DNA of 12,165 bases from Pseudomonadota bacterium (GTDB lineage Bacteria; Pseudomonadota; Alphaproteobacteria; Micavibrionales; Micavibrionaceae): positions 1 to 12,165 of the forward strand of contig JACQIJ010000232.1 of assembly GCA_016198545.1 (NCBI GenBank), written 5' to 3'. The notes beneath the pieces were generated by a model, which saw only the letters and a program-made list of their open reading frames with translations, ran no database searches and was not told the DNA's origin. Shown here one piece after another: positions 1 to 6,302 of the stretch (within the stretch, counting starts at the first letter, position 1; each line of letters starts with the position of its first letter). The position numbers and the translations under genes were made by a program.

Positions 1-52
1 CTTTTTTCTTTTTGACTATTACTAGGGAGAAATTTTTTGGAAATTACGGGGT

Positions 53-58
53 GAGGAG
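53..58 (+). promoter_or_regulatory. Shine-Dalgarno site deciding the lipoprotein start
   Basis: GAGGAG stands 7 nt before the ATG at 66. It is one of the few strong Shine-Dalgarno sequences in the window and supports the ATG over the upstream in-frame TTG at 12. Confidence 0.7.
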
Positions 59-65
59 ATTTGAA

Positions 66-653
66 ATGAAAATGCCGTCTGGAAAACTTTCTGCGTTAAT
101 GACCTCACTTGTTGCAGCCTCGCTGCCGCTGGTAACGGGTTGCACGATGATTGGATCGATGGAGGAACAGGAAAGAATTACGCATGTTACCGTGAATTAT
201 ACCGAACATAGGATTATGAATCAGAAAACATTCGCTCTGACGCCGGAAGTAATGAAAAGAGCGCAGGCATGGCGCGCGCAAGCAGAAGACCGAAGCGCGG
301 CGGATTTTTCGAACTGGCTGCACCGGAATGGCGCCAAGCTTGATAAAGACGATGGTCCTGCATGGAACAGCGTTCACATCGATTCCGGCTACAAAGTAGA
401 AGAGTGGTACAGGAACGGCGATTATTTCCGTCCCGGCGGAGAGCCGGAGGTAGTCGAGACGGGAGCAGATGGTTTCCGCCGCGAGGCCTGGGTGAGGAAA
501 GGCGATATTACACAAGTGGTTGAAACAGATTCCGATAAAAATATGCGCTGGGTGCGCAGAAAGAATGGAGATGTTGTAGCGAAGGGGAATGGATTCGCTC
601 AGTTTAATATTCCGGGCGTCACGGTTTTACCGCCGGGGTTTGATATCAAGTAA
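66..653 (+). CDS. Putative outer-membrane lipoprotein, function unknown (195 aa)
   Basis: I do not recognise this protein. The N-terminus has a lysine-containing segment, a hydrophobic stretch and a lipobox (V23-T24-G25-C26), so it is very likely cleaved by signal peptidase II and lipidated at Cys26. Threonine rather than aspartate follows the cysteine, which suggests outer-membrane sorting. The mature part is hydrophilic and rich in charged and aromatic residues. Near the C-terminus two related segments follow one another, AWVRKGDITQVVE and RWVRRKNGDVVAKG, which look like a degenerate beta-strand repeat. I chose the ATG at 66 because GAGGAG (53-58) lies 7 nt upstream and the signal peptide then begins correctly. 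An upstream in-frame TTG at 12 has no RBS and would displace the signal. Base composition is AT-richer than the neighbouring genes. The gene appears to be a single unit; its upstream context is cut off by the window edge. Confidence 0.8.
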   Translation: MKMPSGKLSALMTSLVAASLPLVTGCTMIGSMEEQERITHVTVNYTEHRIMNQKTFALTPEVMKRAQAWRAQAEDRSAADFSNWLHRNGAKLDKDDGPAWNSVHIDSGYKVEEWYRNGDYFRPGGEPEVVETGADGFRREAWVRKGDITQVVETDSDKNMRWVRRKNGDVVAKGNGFAQFNIPGVTVLPPGFDIK

Positions 654-675
654 GCAGGATTTGCCCCGCTTTTCA

Positions 676-710
676 TTGACAGTTGCCGCCAATCTGCCAA
701 AATCGGCGGC
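676..710 (+). promoter_or_regulatory. Candidate nhaD promoter with overlapping dyad (possible operator)
   Basis: A consensus -35 hexamer TTGACA (676-681) is followed after 16 bp by CAAAAT (698-703), which matches the -10 consensus at 4 of 6 positions. Counting 7 nt from the -10 puts the transcript start at about 710, one base before the nhaD ATG. No Shine-Dalgarno is present, so a leaderless or nearly leaderless mRNA is inferred. A dyad overlaps the promoter: GCCGCCAAT (685-693) and ATCGGCGGC (702-710), 9-bp arms with one mismatch and an 8-bp spacer. If the mRNA is leaderless the dyad is not transcribed, so it would act as DNA, for example as a repressor site. No T-run follows it, so it is not a terminator. 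Confidence 0.45.
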
Positions 711-2117
711 ATGTTCATGCAGCGTATCATCCGGTTTTTATCCTTTATCTTTCTGATATTTCTTCTTTTTCCGTCTGCGGCGGGCGCGGCGGAAGGGGGC
801 GGCGGGTTTCCTACGATGGATATTCCCCCCGGCCATTACGCGGGCATAATATGCATTGTCATATTTGTAATGTCGTACGTTCTCGTTTTACTCGAGGAGA
901 AAATGCACCTGCGCAAGTCCAAGCCGGTGATGCTGGGCGCGGCGCTTATCTGGTTTGTGATAGCGATCATCGCGCCGCAGTTCGGCGTCACGCACGACGA
1001 ACTGCATGTGGCGGTGGTGCACGGGCTGGAGGAATACAGCGCGCTGCTGCTGTTCCTGCTGGCGGCGATGACTTATATAAGCGCGCTGCAGGAGCGCAAT
1101 GTGTTCGCCGCGCTGCGCGGGAAGCTGGTGCAGGCGGGGCTGAACATGCGGCAGATGTTCTGGGCGACGGGCATCCTCGCGTTCTGCCTGTCGCCGGTGG
1201 CGGACAATCTGACTACGGCTCTCGTTATGGGCGCGGTGGTGATGGCGGTGGGCAAGCATGATCCGAAATTCGTCGCGCTTGCCTGCATCAACGTCGCGTG
1301 CGCCGCGAACGCGGGCGGCGCGTTTTCACCGTTCGGCGACATCACGACTCTGATGGTATGGCAGGCGGGGCATGTGGATTTCTTCGAGTTTTTCTCGCTG
1401 TTCATCCCGTCGGTCATTTGCTTTATCGTTCCCGCGATACCGATGAGCTTTTTCGTTTCAAAAGACCTGCCCGAGGCGCTGAAACAGGAGGTGCATATGA
1501 AGCGCGGGGCGAAGCTGATCATTTTTCTGGGCATCGGCACGATCGCCACGGCCGTTTCGTTCGAGCAGATTCTGGGACTGCCGCCTTTCATGGGCATGAT
1601 GGCGGGCTTGTCCGTCCTGATGATGGCGTCATACGGCATCCAGCGCGTCGGCAGGCGCAAGGACAAGAATTTCGACATACTGAAGCTGGTCGCGCTGGCG
1701 GAATGGGATACGCTTCTGTTCTTCTTCGGCGTGATGTTCTCGGTCAGCGGCCTGACCTATCTCGGCTATATGGGCCTTGCGTCCGAGGCCTTGTACCAGG
1801 GTATCGGCCCGTCGGCCACGAACATTTTCATGGGGCTGGCGTCCGCCGTCGTCGATAACATCCCGATCATGTTCTCCGTTCTGAGCATGAACCCGGAGAT
1901 GAGCCATTTCCAGTGGTTGCTGATTACCCTGACCACGGGCGTGGGGGGCAGTCTTCTGTCCGTCGGTTCCGCCGCCGGGGTCGCGCTGATGGGCGTGGCA
2001 TACGGGCATTACACGTTTTTGAAGCACCTGAAATGGACGCCCGTCATCGCGTTCGGCTACGCGGCGGCCATATGGGCGCATTTTCTCGTCAACGGAGCGG
2101 CGCACGGCGGGCCGTGA
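711..2117 (+). CDS. nhaD: Na+/H+ antiporter, NhaD type
   Basis: This is an inner-membrane sodium/proton antiporter of the NhaD family (ion transporter superfamily, related to ArsB). It has 468 residues, near the usual family length, with about a dozen hydrophobic segments. Residues 1-26 look like a cleavable signal peptide ending SAAGA, as reported for some NhaD proteins, followed by a glycine-rich linker. Family-type motifs are visible: SPVADNLTTALVMG (161-174), NAGGAFSPFGDITTLMVWQ (200-218), WDTLLFFFGVM (332-342), VDNIPIMFSVL (381-391) and TTGVGGSLLSVGSAAGVALMG starting at 408. The polar DN and GD pairs in the re-entrant segments are likely ion-binding. A second ATG lies at 717; I chose 711 because it fits the expected start of a leaderless transcript. 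The gene converges on nhaA, with 6 bp between the stops, leaving no room for a conventional terminator. The family assignment is firm; ion specificity is inferred. Confidence 0.93.
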   Translation: MFMQRIIRFLSFIFLIFLLFPSAAGAAEGGGGFPTMDIPPGHYAGIICIVIFVMSYVLVLLEEKMHLRKSKPVMLGAALIWFVIAIIAPQFGVTHDELHVAVVHGLEEYSALLLFLLAAMTYISALQERNVFAALRGKLVQAGLNMRQMFWATGILAFCLSPVADNLTTALVMGAVVMAVGKHDPKFVALACINVACAANAGGAFSPFGDITTLMVWQAGHVDFFEFFSLFIPSVICFIVPAIPMSFFVSKDLPEALKQEVHMKRGAKLIIFLGIGTIATAVSFEQILGLPPFMGMMAGLSVLMMASYGIQRVGRRKDKNFDILKLVALAEWDTLLFFFGVMFSVSGLTYLGYMGLASEALYQGIGPSATNIFMGLASAVVDNIPIMFSVLSMNPEMSHFQWLLITLTTGVGGSLLSVGSAAGVALMGVAYGHYTFLKHLKWTPVIAFGYAAAIWAHFLVNGAAHGGP

Positions 2118-2123
2118 ACGTCG

Positions 2124-3326
2124 TCAGGAATGTCTTGCCGCCGGGGCAAAACGCAGGACGGCATACCCTAAAAGGGCGGATGCCAGAGATCCGGCAATAA
2201 CGCCTGCGCGGACAAGATTCTGCGCGTGCTCGCTGTCGAACGCGAGGCCGCCGATGAACAGGGACATGGTAAAGCCGATGCCGCATAATGCCGAAACGCC
2301 GTAAATCTGGACCCATCCGGCGCCTTGCGGCCTGGGGCACAGGCGCAGCGTCACGGCCAGCCACAGCATGAAGAATATTCCCGCTTGCTTGCCGATGAAC
2401 AGCCCGGCGGCGATTCCCAGCGTTAACGGATGCATCATGTTTTCCCATGACATGTTTGACAGCGGCAGGCCCGCGTTGGCGAAGGCGAATAACGGCAATA
2501 TGCCGTATGCGACCCACGGGTGCAGCGCATGTTCCAGTTTCATGCACGGGCATTCGCTTTTCTTATCTTTCATGGGAATGAAAAAAGCCGAGAAAACGCC
2601 GGCAATCGTCGCATGGATGCCGGATTCGAGCACCGCAGCCCACAATATGAATCCCAGCAATATGTAGGGGGCAATCGTTCCGACGCCCTTGCGGTTCAGA
2701 ACGAAGAGGCCTGCCAGGGCGGCGCCTGCGAAATACAGGGGCGTAATTACGATGTTGTCCGTATAGAACAAGGCAATGATAAGAATCGCTGCCAGATCGT
2801 CGATTACCGCTACGGCGGTTAGAAGCACTTTAAGGCTGGACGGTATGCGCGATCCGAGAACCGACAGGACGCCCAGCGCGAATGCGATGTCCGTCGCCGC
2901 CGGGATAGCCCATCCGGACATTAAGCCGTCCGCACCTGCATTGACGTGCCGGTACAGCAATGCGGGCACGGCTATGCCGCCCATGGCGCCCAGAAAGGGC
3001 AGCAGCGCGCGTTCCTTTGATGATAATTCGCCGGCGGAGAATTCGCGTTTTATTTCCAGTCCGATCAGGAAGAAAAATACGGCCATCATGCCGTCGTTGA
3101 TCCAGTGCAGGATGGATTTCTTCAGTTCCAGGTCGAATCCCCCTTCGTGGGAGAATCCGACGCGAAAATAGACCTCGTTCAGGATGTGATGGTAGGATCC
3201 ATAAAGCGGGGTGTTCGCGACAATTATGGCTGCCAGCGCGGCTATGGCAAGGATTATCCCGCCGGCGGATTCAAGTCTCAGGAATTCCTCCGCCGCTTTT
3301 CCCGCTTTCATAATGACTCTGTTCAT
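2124..3326 (-). CDS. nhaA: Na+/H+ antiporter NhaA
   Basis: NhaA exchanges two protons for one Na+ (or Li+) across the inner membrane and serves pH and sodium homeostasis. The protein has 400 residues (E. coli NhaA has 388) and twelve predicted membrane segments. The hallmark residues are present: the TM4 motif ATDIAFALGVL with Asp146 (E. coli D133), the TM5 motif VIDDLAAILIIALFY with the ion-binding pair Asp176-Asp177 (E. coli D163/D164), the HATIAGV motif with His238 (E. coli H225), IGKQAGI with Lys313 (E. coli K300), and GIGFTMSLFI at 349-358. GLEIKREF (89-96) is also typical. The start is supported by AGGAG about 9-10 nt upstream on the minus strand; a further in-frame Met lies at residue 6. 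It is divergent from the EamA transporter gene and convergent with nhaD. No key residue is missing, so it should be functional. Confidence 0.97.
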   Translation of the reverse strand: MNRVIMKAGKAAEEFLRLESAGGIILAIAALAAIIVANTPLYGSYHHILNEVYFRVGFSHEGGFDLELKKSILHWINDGMMAVFFFLIGLEIKREFSAGELSSKERALLPFLGAMGGIAVPALLYRHVNAGADGLMSGWAIPAATDIAFALGVLSVLGSRIPSSLKVLLTAVAVIDDLAAILIIALFYTDNIVITPLYFAGAALAGLFVLNRKGVGTIAPYILLGFILWAAVLESGIHATIAGVFSAFFIPMKDKKSECPCMKLEHALHPWVAYGILPLFAFANAGLPLSNMSWENMMHPLTLGIAAGLFIGKQAGIFFMLWLAVTLRLCPRPQGAGWVQIYGVSALCGIGFTMSLFIGGLAFDSEHAQNLVRAGVIAGSLASALLGYAVLRFAPAARHS

Positions 3327-3383
3327 TCTTTCATGCTCCTGCTAATCTCCCCCTGCAATATAACCCGGCTGATTTCTTTTTCC
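3327..3383. promoter_or_regulatory. Divergent nhaA / EamA-transporter promoter region
   Basis: Only 57 bp separate the two start codons. The core is an AT-rich box around 3357-3364. Read on the plus strand it contains TATAAC (3359-3364); on the minus strand the overlapping bases read TATATT. Both match the -10 consensus at 5 of 6 positions, so the two promoters probably share or compete for this box. I find no good -35 on either side. The minus side has a Shine-Dalgarno (AGGAG) for nhaA; the plus side has none, and a start from TATAAC would give a leader of roughly a dozen bases. Confidence 0.35.
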
Positions 3384-4295
3384 ATGCTTAATAGCGCTGA
3401 CAATCGTCTGGATACGCGGAACGCGATTTTTTTTGCCCTCGCGGCATTCCTCCTGTTCGCCGTCGTGGATATTTTCGCCAAGTGGCTCGGGCAGAGATAC
3501 CCGGTTCCGTCAGTGTTGCTGTGCGTGGCCGTCGTCGGCCTGTGCATGCTGGTTCCTTTTATCCTGTGGCAAAAGGGCCGATGCGGGTTCATTCCCCGGC
3601 GCCCGCTGCGGCTTCATGTCATGCGCGCGGCGCAGACGACCCTGAATGCCTTTCTTGTCGTGACCGCGTTAAGCTATATTCCGCTGGCGGATTACTACGG
3701 CATCGTATTCGCCGCGCCGTTCATTGCGGCCATAGCGTCTATCTTCTTTTTCGGAGACCGCGTCGGGCGGCACAGGTGGAGCGCAATCGCTCTCGGTTTC
3801 CTCGGCATATTGGTCATCATCGCCCCGTCATACCATGAATTCAATATCGGCACGGCGGCGGCGTTGTGCGTTCCGCTGACCCTTGCGGCGAATGCGGTGC
3901 TGCTTCGAAAGATAGGAAAGGACGAGTATCCCGCGCTTTTTCCTTTCTATTCCTTTATCGGCCTGCTTGCCTTCAACCTGCCCGTAACGCTGATGTCCGG
4001 GATGGAGCTGCCGGCCGCGCAGCATCTGTGGGTGTTCGTTCCTTATGCGGCGGCGGTGGTTCTGGCCATTGCGCTGCTGGGGCGCGCCTTTGCCATCGCG
4101 CCCGTGACGGCGGCGGTGGCGCCGCTGCAATATTCCTCGATGCTGTGGGGATGCCTGTTCGGTTCGTTCTTTTTTCACGAAGAGGCGACATGGAATACAT
4201 GGGCGGGCGCGGCAATTATCATTGCCGCCGGACTTTACCTCCTGCATCGGGAACGGCTGGCGGTCCGCGCCGCCGTCACGCAAAACGCGAACTGA
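3384..4295 (+). CDS. EamA/DMT-superfamily 10-TM transporter
   Basis: This is an inner-membrane drug/metabolite-transporter-superfamily protein of 303 residues, the usual length for a two-EamA-domain carrier. The first EamA repeat spans about residues 13-145 and the second about 155-287, each with five hydrophobic helices. The end of repeat 1 (LADYYGIVFAAPFIAAIASI, then the FFFGDRVGRHRWSAIALGF segment) and the matching end of repeat 2 (VTAAVAPLQYSSMLWGCLFG, then FFHEEATWNTWAGAAIIIAAG) show the typical internal duplication. The substrate cannot be told from sequence; relatives carry amino acids, metabolites or S-adenosylmethionine. I chose ATG 3384 because it gives a normal short cytoplasmic N-terminus. 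In-frame extensions upstream (ATG 3333, or further back to 3105) overlap the nhaA promoter or gene. No Shine-Dalgarno precedes it. The call is firm for family and weak for role. Confidence 0.9.
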   Translation: MLNSADNRLDTRNAIFFALAAFLLFAVVDIFAKWLGQRYPVPSVLLCVAVVGLCMLVPFILWQKGRCGFIPRRPLRLHVMRAAQTTLNAFLVVTALSYIPLADYYGIVFAAPFIAAIASIFFFGDRVGRHRWSAIALGFLGILVIIAPSYHEFNIGTAAALCVPLTLAANAVLLRKIGKDEYPALFPFYSFIGLLAFNLPVTLMSGMELPAAQHLWVFVPYAAAVVLAIALLGRAFAIAPVTAAVAPLQYSSMLWGCLFGSFFFHEEATWNTWAGAAIIIAAGLYLLHRERLAVRAAVTQNAN

Positions 4296-4352
4296 TTTGC
4301 ATTTTGCAAGGAGATATACCAAATCTTTGGGATGGGGCGCCGCGCCGACGAC

Positions 4353-4378
4353 GGGGGCAGAGGTCTATGCCCCCCTTT
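4353..4378 (+). terminator. Possible weak terminator after the EamA transporter gene
   Basis: GGGGGCA (4353-4359) and TGCCCCC (4368-4374) form a perfect 7-bp stem with an 8-nt loop. Only a short CTTT follows, so intrinsic termination would be weak. It lies about 60 bp after the transporter stop codon. Confidence 0.4.
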
Positions 4379-4432
4379 GAAACCGTTCGGAAAAATGATG
4401 CCGCCCCTGACCTTTGGTGTGGCTATCCCCCG

Positions 4433-4461
4433 CAATTGTCATGAATCGTGCAATGTAAAAT
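4433..4461 (+). promoter_or_regulatory. Candidate promoter of the 65-aa gene
   Basis: The -10 candidate TAAAAT (4456-4461) matches at 5 of 6 positions and is identical to the recN -10 candidate. Possible -35 elements are TTGTCA (4436-4441), good in sequence but with only a 14-bp spacer, or CAATTG (4433-4438) with a 17-bp spacer but a poor match. Transcription would begin near 4468, giving a leader of about 32 nt that includes the RBS. Confidence 0.35.
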
Positions 4462-4499
4462 CCCGCAACGGCAAACCAACGGACAGGGGGATATATCAC

Positions 4500-4697
4500 A
4501 TGACTACGCGTGCATTCGATTTCGCGATGAAGGCTATGGATGTTCTGGGGGAGGCGGACCTGATGGTTGCGCCGCAGATGCCGACGAACTGCATGTGCCG
4601 TGCCGGGGCTGAAATCGGCGGGGTCGATCCGTTTACGGCCAGGAAGATATACAGGGCCATGCTGGCGGCGGCGCTGGAGCATCTTGTGGAAGAGTAG
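4500..4697 (+). CDS. Small protein of unknown function (65 aa)
   Basis: I do not recognise this protein. It has 65 residues and begins MTTRAFDFAMKAMDVLGEAD. It appears soluble, with no signal peptide or membrane segment. The first 20 residues and the last 20 (ARKIYRAMLAAALEHLVEE) look amphipathic-helical. Between them is a turn region with a closely spaced cysteine pair, NCMC, that might bind a metal or form a disulfide. The ATG at 4500 is preceded by a purine-rich AGGGGG (4485-4490) at 9 nt, an acceptable RBS. A promoter-like TAAAAT lies upstream and a strong hairpin with a T-run downstream, so it looks like a self-contained transcription unit. It could be co-transcribed into mreC if that terminator is leaky. 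A real gene is probable but not certain. Confidence 0.6.
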   Translation: MTTRAFDFAMKAMDVLGEADLMVAPQMPTNCMCRAGAEIGGVDPFTARKIYRAMLAAALEHLVEE

Positions 4698-4790
4698 GCG
4701 GATACGGCGTTATATTTCGGAAATGTCAAAGAAGGTCTGATTTTCCAGCCTCCCTAAGAGCTTGCAGTTATTCCCTGTTTTTTTTATGAT

Positions 4791-4829
4791 AAAGGGAGGA
4801 AGTTGTTGCGTCCTCCTTTAATCTTTTTT
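4791..4829 (+). terminator. Rho-independent terminator between the 65-aa gene and mreC
   Basis: AAAGGGAGGA (4791-4800) pairs with TCCTCCTTT (4811-4819), leaving one bulged G and a 10-nt loop. A T6 run (4824-4829) follows after four bases. It is the best intrinsic terminator in the window. An upstream CCTCCCT (4749-4755) could pair instead with 4793-4799, as described in the findings. Confidence 0.72.
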
Positions 4830-4839
4830 AGTTCTTGAA

Positions 4840-4848
4840 TGCGATAAT
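4840..4848 (+). promoter_or_regulatory. Candidate extended -10 promoter of the mreC-mreD-mrdA operon
   Basis: TG-C-GATAAT (4840-4848) fits an extended -10 element, with the hexamer matching at 5 of 6 positions, just downstream of the terminator. No -35 is visible, as allowed for extended -10 promoters. Transcription would start near 4855, giving a leader of about 45 nt that contains a small hairpin (GGCAC 4859-4863 with GTGCC 4872-4876). Confidence 0.35.
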
Positions 4849-4899
4849 TGTCCCTAGCGGCACGGTTTTTTGTGCCCGTATCCTGTAGAGGCCGGTATA

Positions 4900-5760
4900 T
4901 TGAAACGACGTTCGCGAGCGACAGGTTTGACGCGCATCCTGCCTTTTGTGCCGGGACACAGGCTTCCGTCTTTCGTTTTTCTTGTCATTTCCGCGGTTTT
5001 GTTTCTTGCGTCCGCCGTGCGGCCGGACAATATGCAGGCGGTGCGCAACGGCGTTACCGACCTGTTCGCGCCCGTTCTTGCCGCCGTCAATGCGCCGATC
5101 CAGGGGGCGGCCTCTTATGTTCGCGCGGCCAGCGGCCTGGCGTCGCTGCAGGCCGAGAACGAACGGTTGCGGATCGAGAATGAACGGTTGCGCGAATGGT
5201 ATCAGAAGGCGCTTGTCCTTCAATCCGAAAACGAAACCCTGCAGAAGATGGCGAACATGAAGATTTCCGCGCCCCATAAATACATGACGGCGCGTATCAT
5301 CGCGGATTCGGGCAACAGCTATGCCCGTTCGGTTCTTGTCATGGCGGGAACGGCGGACGGCGTGCAAAAGGGACAGGCCGTGACGGGCGCGGAGGGGCTG
5401 ATCGGCCGCATCATACAGGCCGGGGCGGGGTCGTCCCGCGTGCTTCTGGTCAATGACATCAACGCGCGCATCCCCGTGTTCATAGAAGGCAGCAATATGC
5501 AGGCCGTCGCGGCTGGCAACGGCGGCGCGCAGCCTTCGCTTATCCATCTGCCGCCGGAGACTGTTTTGCAGGAAGGCGCGCGTATCCTGACATCCGGTCA
5601 CGGCGGCCTTTACCCGTATGGCATTCCTGTGGGTACGGTCGTGCGCGCAGATGCTAAAGAGTGGGGTGTTGACCTGTTTTCAGACATTGATCGTACAATC
5701 TATGTGCGCGTGATCGACAGCGCATCCGATCCGAATCTTCAGGAAAGCGTTAGACCCTGA
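4900..5760 (+). CDS. mreC: Rod shape-determining protein MreC
   Basis: MreC is a bitopic inner-membrane protein with a periplasmic body. It links MreB and MreD to the PBP2-RodA synthase and activates lateral-wall peptidoglycan synthesis. With a TTG start at 4900 it has 286 residues: a basic cytoplasmic N-terminus, one membrane segment (about 23-39), a coiled coil (about 72-118, with repeated QAENERLRIENERLRE-type heptads) and the periplasmic double beta-barrel domain (about 119-278). The conserved SGHGGLYPYGIPVG motif lies at 232-245. I chose TTG 4900 because AGAGG stands 8 nt upstream and a basic MKRRSR N-terminus follows. Another TTG at 4870 is possible but falls inside the leader hairpin. 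The stop overlaps the mreD start. No mreB lies upstream within nearly 5 kb, which is unusual. Identification is firm; the exact start is less so. Confidence 0.93.
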   Translation: MKRRSRATGLTRILPFVPGHRLPSFVFLVISAVLFLASAVRPDNMQAVRNGVTDLFAPVLAAVNAPIQGAASYVRAASGLASLQAENERLRIENERLREWYQKALVLQSENETLQKMANMKISAPHKYMTARIIADSGNSYARSVLVMAGTADGVQKGQAVTGAEGLIGRIIQAGAGSSRVLLVNDINARIPVFIEGSNMQAVAAGNGGAQPSLIHLPPETVLQEGARILTSGHGGLYPYGIPVGTVVRADAKEWGVDLFSDIDRTIYVRVIDSASDPNLQESVRP

Positions 5761-6290
5761 TGGCGGCGGACTTTTCGCGGAAGTCTATTGAGAGAGCGGC
5801 GCGCCTGTCGGTCCCCCATATCATGCTTTTTCTGATGGCCGCTTTGAGCATGGCAGCGGTGCCCGTGCCCGGCGCGGGAATCGTGAAGCCGTTTTTCGTT
5901 CTGATGCACGTATATTACTGGTCGGTCAACAGGCCGCGGCTGGTTCCGCCGGCCTTGTGTTTTTTTACGGGACTGGCGATGGATATCCTGTCCGGCGGCG
6001 CGCTGGGGGTCAACGCCATCATTCTCGTCGCGGCGCAATGGACGACGCAGGCGCAAAGACGCTTTCTGACCGCCCAGCCTTTCATAACGCTTTGGGCGGT
6101 ATTCGGCCTTATCGCCCTTGCGGCGGGGGGGGTGCAATGGGCTCTGACCGGCCTTGCGGGCATGAACTGGCCGTCGCCCGCGCCGGGAATCATATCAGTG
6201 GCGGCTACGTTTTTCCTTTTCCCCTTTATCGCTCTTTTGCTGGGCGCTGTGCACCATATCCTGCCGGTTGCGCACCGCAAGCTGTCGTGA
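5760..6290 (+). CDS. mreD: Rod shape-determining protein MreD
   Basis: MreD is a small polytopic inner-membrane protein of the elongasome that works with MreC to control PBP2. The protein has 176 residues, normal for the family, with about five hydrophobic segments. Typical features are the early segment ending VKPFFVLMHVYYWSVNRP, then the FFTGLAMDILSGGALGVNAI segment, whose GLxxDxLxGxxLGxN pattern is the family hallmark. The ATG overlaps the mreC stop by one base (TGATG), a sign of translational coupling. The mrdA start follows 12 bp after the stop. MreD sequences diverge widely, so both the internal pattern and the position between mreC and mrdA support the call. Confidence 0.9.
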   Translation: MAADFSRKSIERAARLSVPHIMLFLMAALSMAAVPVPGAGIVKPFFVLMHVYYWSVNRPRLVPPALCFFTGLAMDILSGGALGVNAIILVAAQWTTQAQRRFLTAQPFITLWAVFGLIALAAGGVQWALTGLAGMNWPSPAPGIISVAATFFLFPFIALLLGAVHHILPVAHRKLS

Positions 6291-6302
6291 GTATTGTGAA
6301 GC

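Larger units (their letters stand above)
4296..4499. other. Non-coding interval with orphan Shine-Dalgarno, hairpin and promoter-like box
   Basis: This stretch lies between the EamA gene and the 65-aa gene. It holds a perfect AAGGAG (4308-4313) with no gene at the right distance, a 7-bp GC-rich hairpin (4353-4374), and a TAAAAT box (4456-4461). The frame of the downstream gene stays open back to an ATG at 4332, but the implied residues are low-complexity, basic and proline-rich, and that ATG is too far from the Shine-Dalgarno. I see no convincing gene here. Confidence 0.5.

Noticed and set aside
12..47. Promoter before the lipoprotein (TTGACT at 12-17)
   Set aside because: No acceptable -10 hexamer is found at 15-19 bp, and the window edge cuts off the upstream sequence.
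12..65. TTG start for the lipoprotein
   Set aside because: It would add 18 residues before the signal peptide and has no Shine-Dalgarno, while the ATG at 66 has a strong one.
654..675. Terminator after the lipoprotein gene
   Set aside because: The possible stem near 655-670 is short with a mismatch and is followed by only four Ts.
3105..3383. Longer N-terminus for the EamA transporter
   Set aside because: It would run back through the nhaA start and its coding sequence. The ATG at 3384 gives a family-typical N-terminus.
4332..4499. In-frame N-terminal extension of the 65-aa protein to 121 residues
   Set aside because: The extension is basic and proline-rich, lacks an RBS at its ATG and runs through a hairpin and a promoter-like box. 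The ATG at 4500 has a purine-rich RBS.
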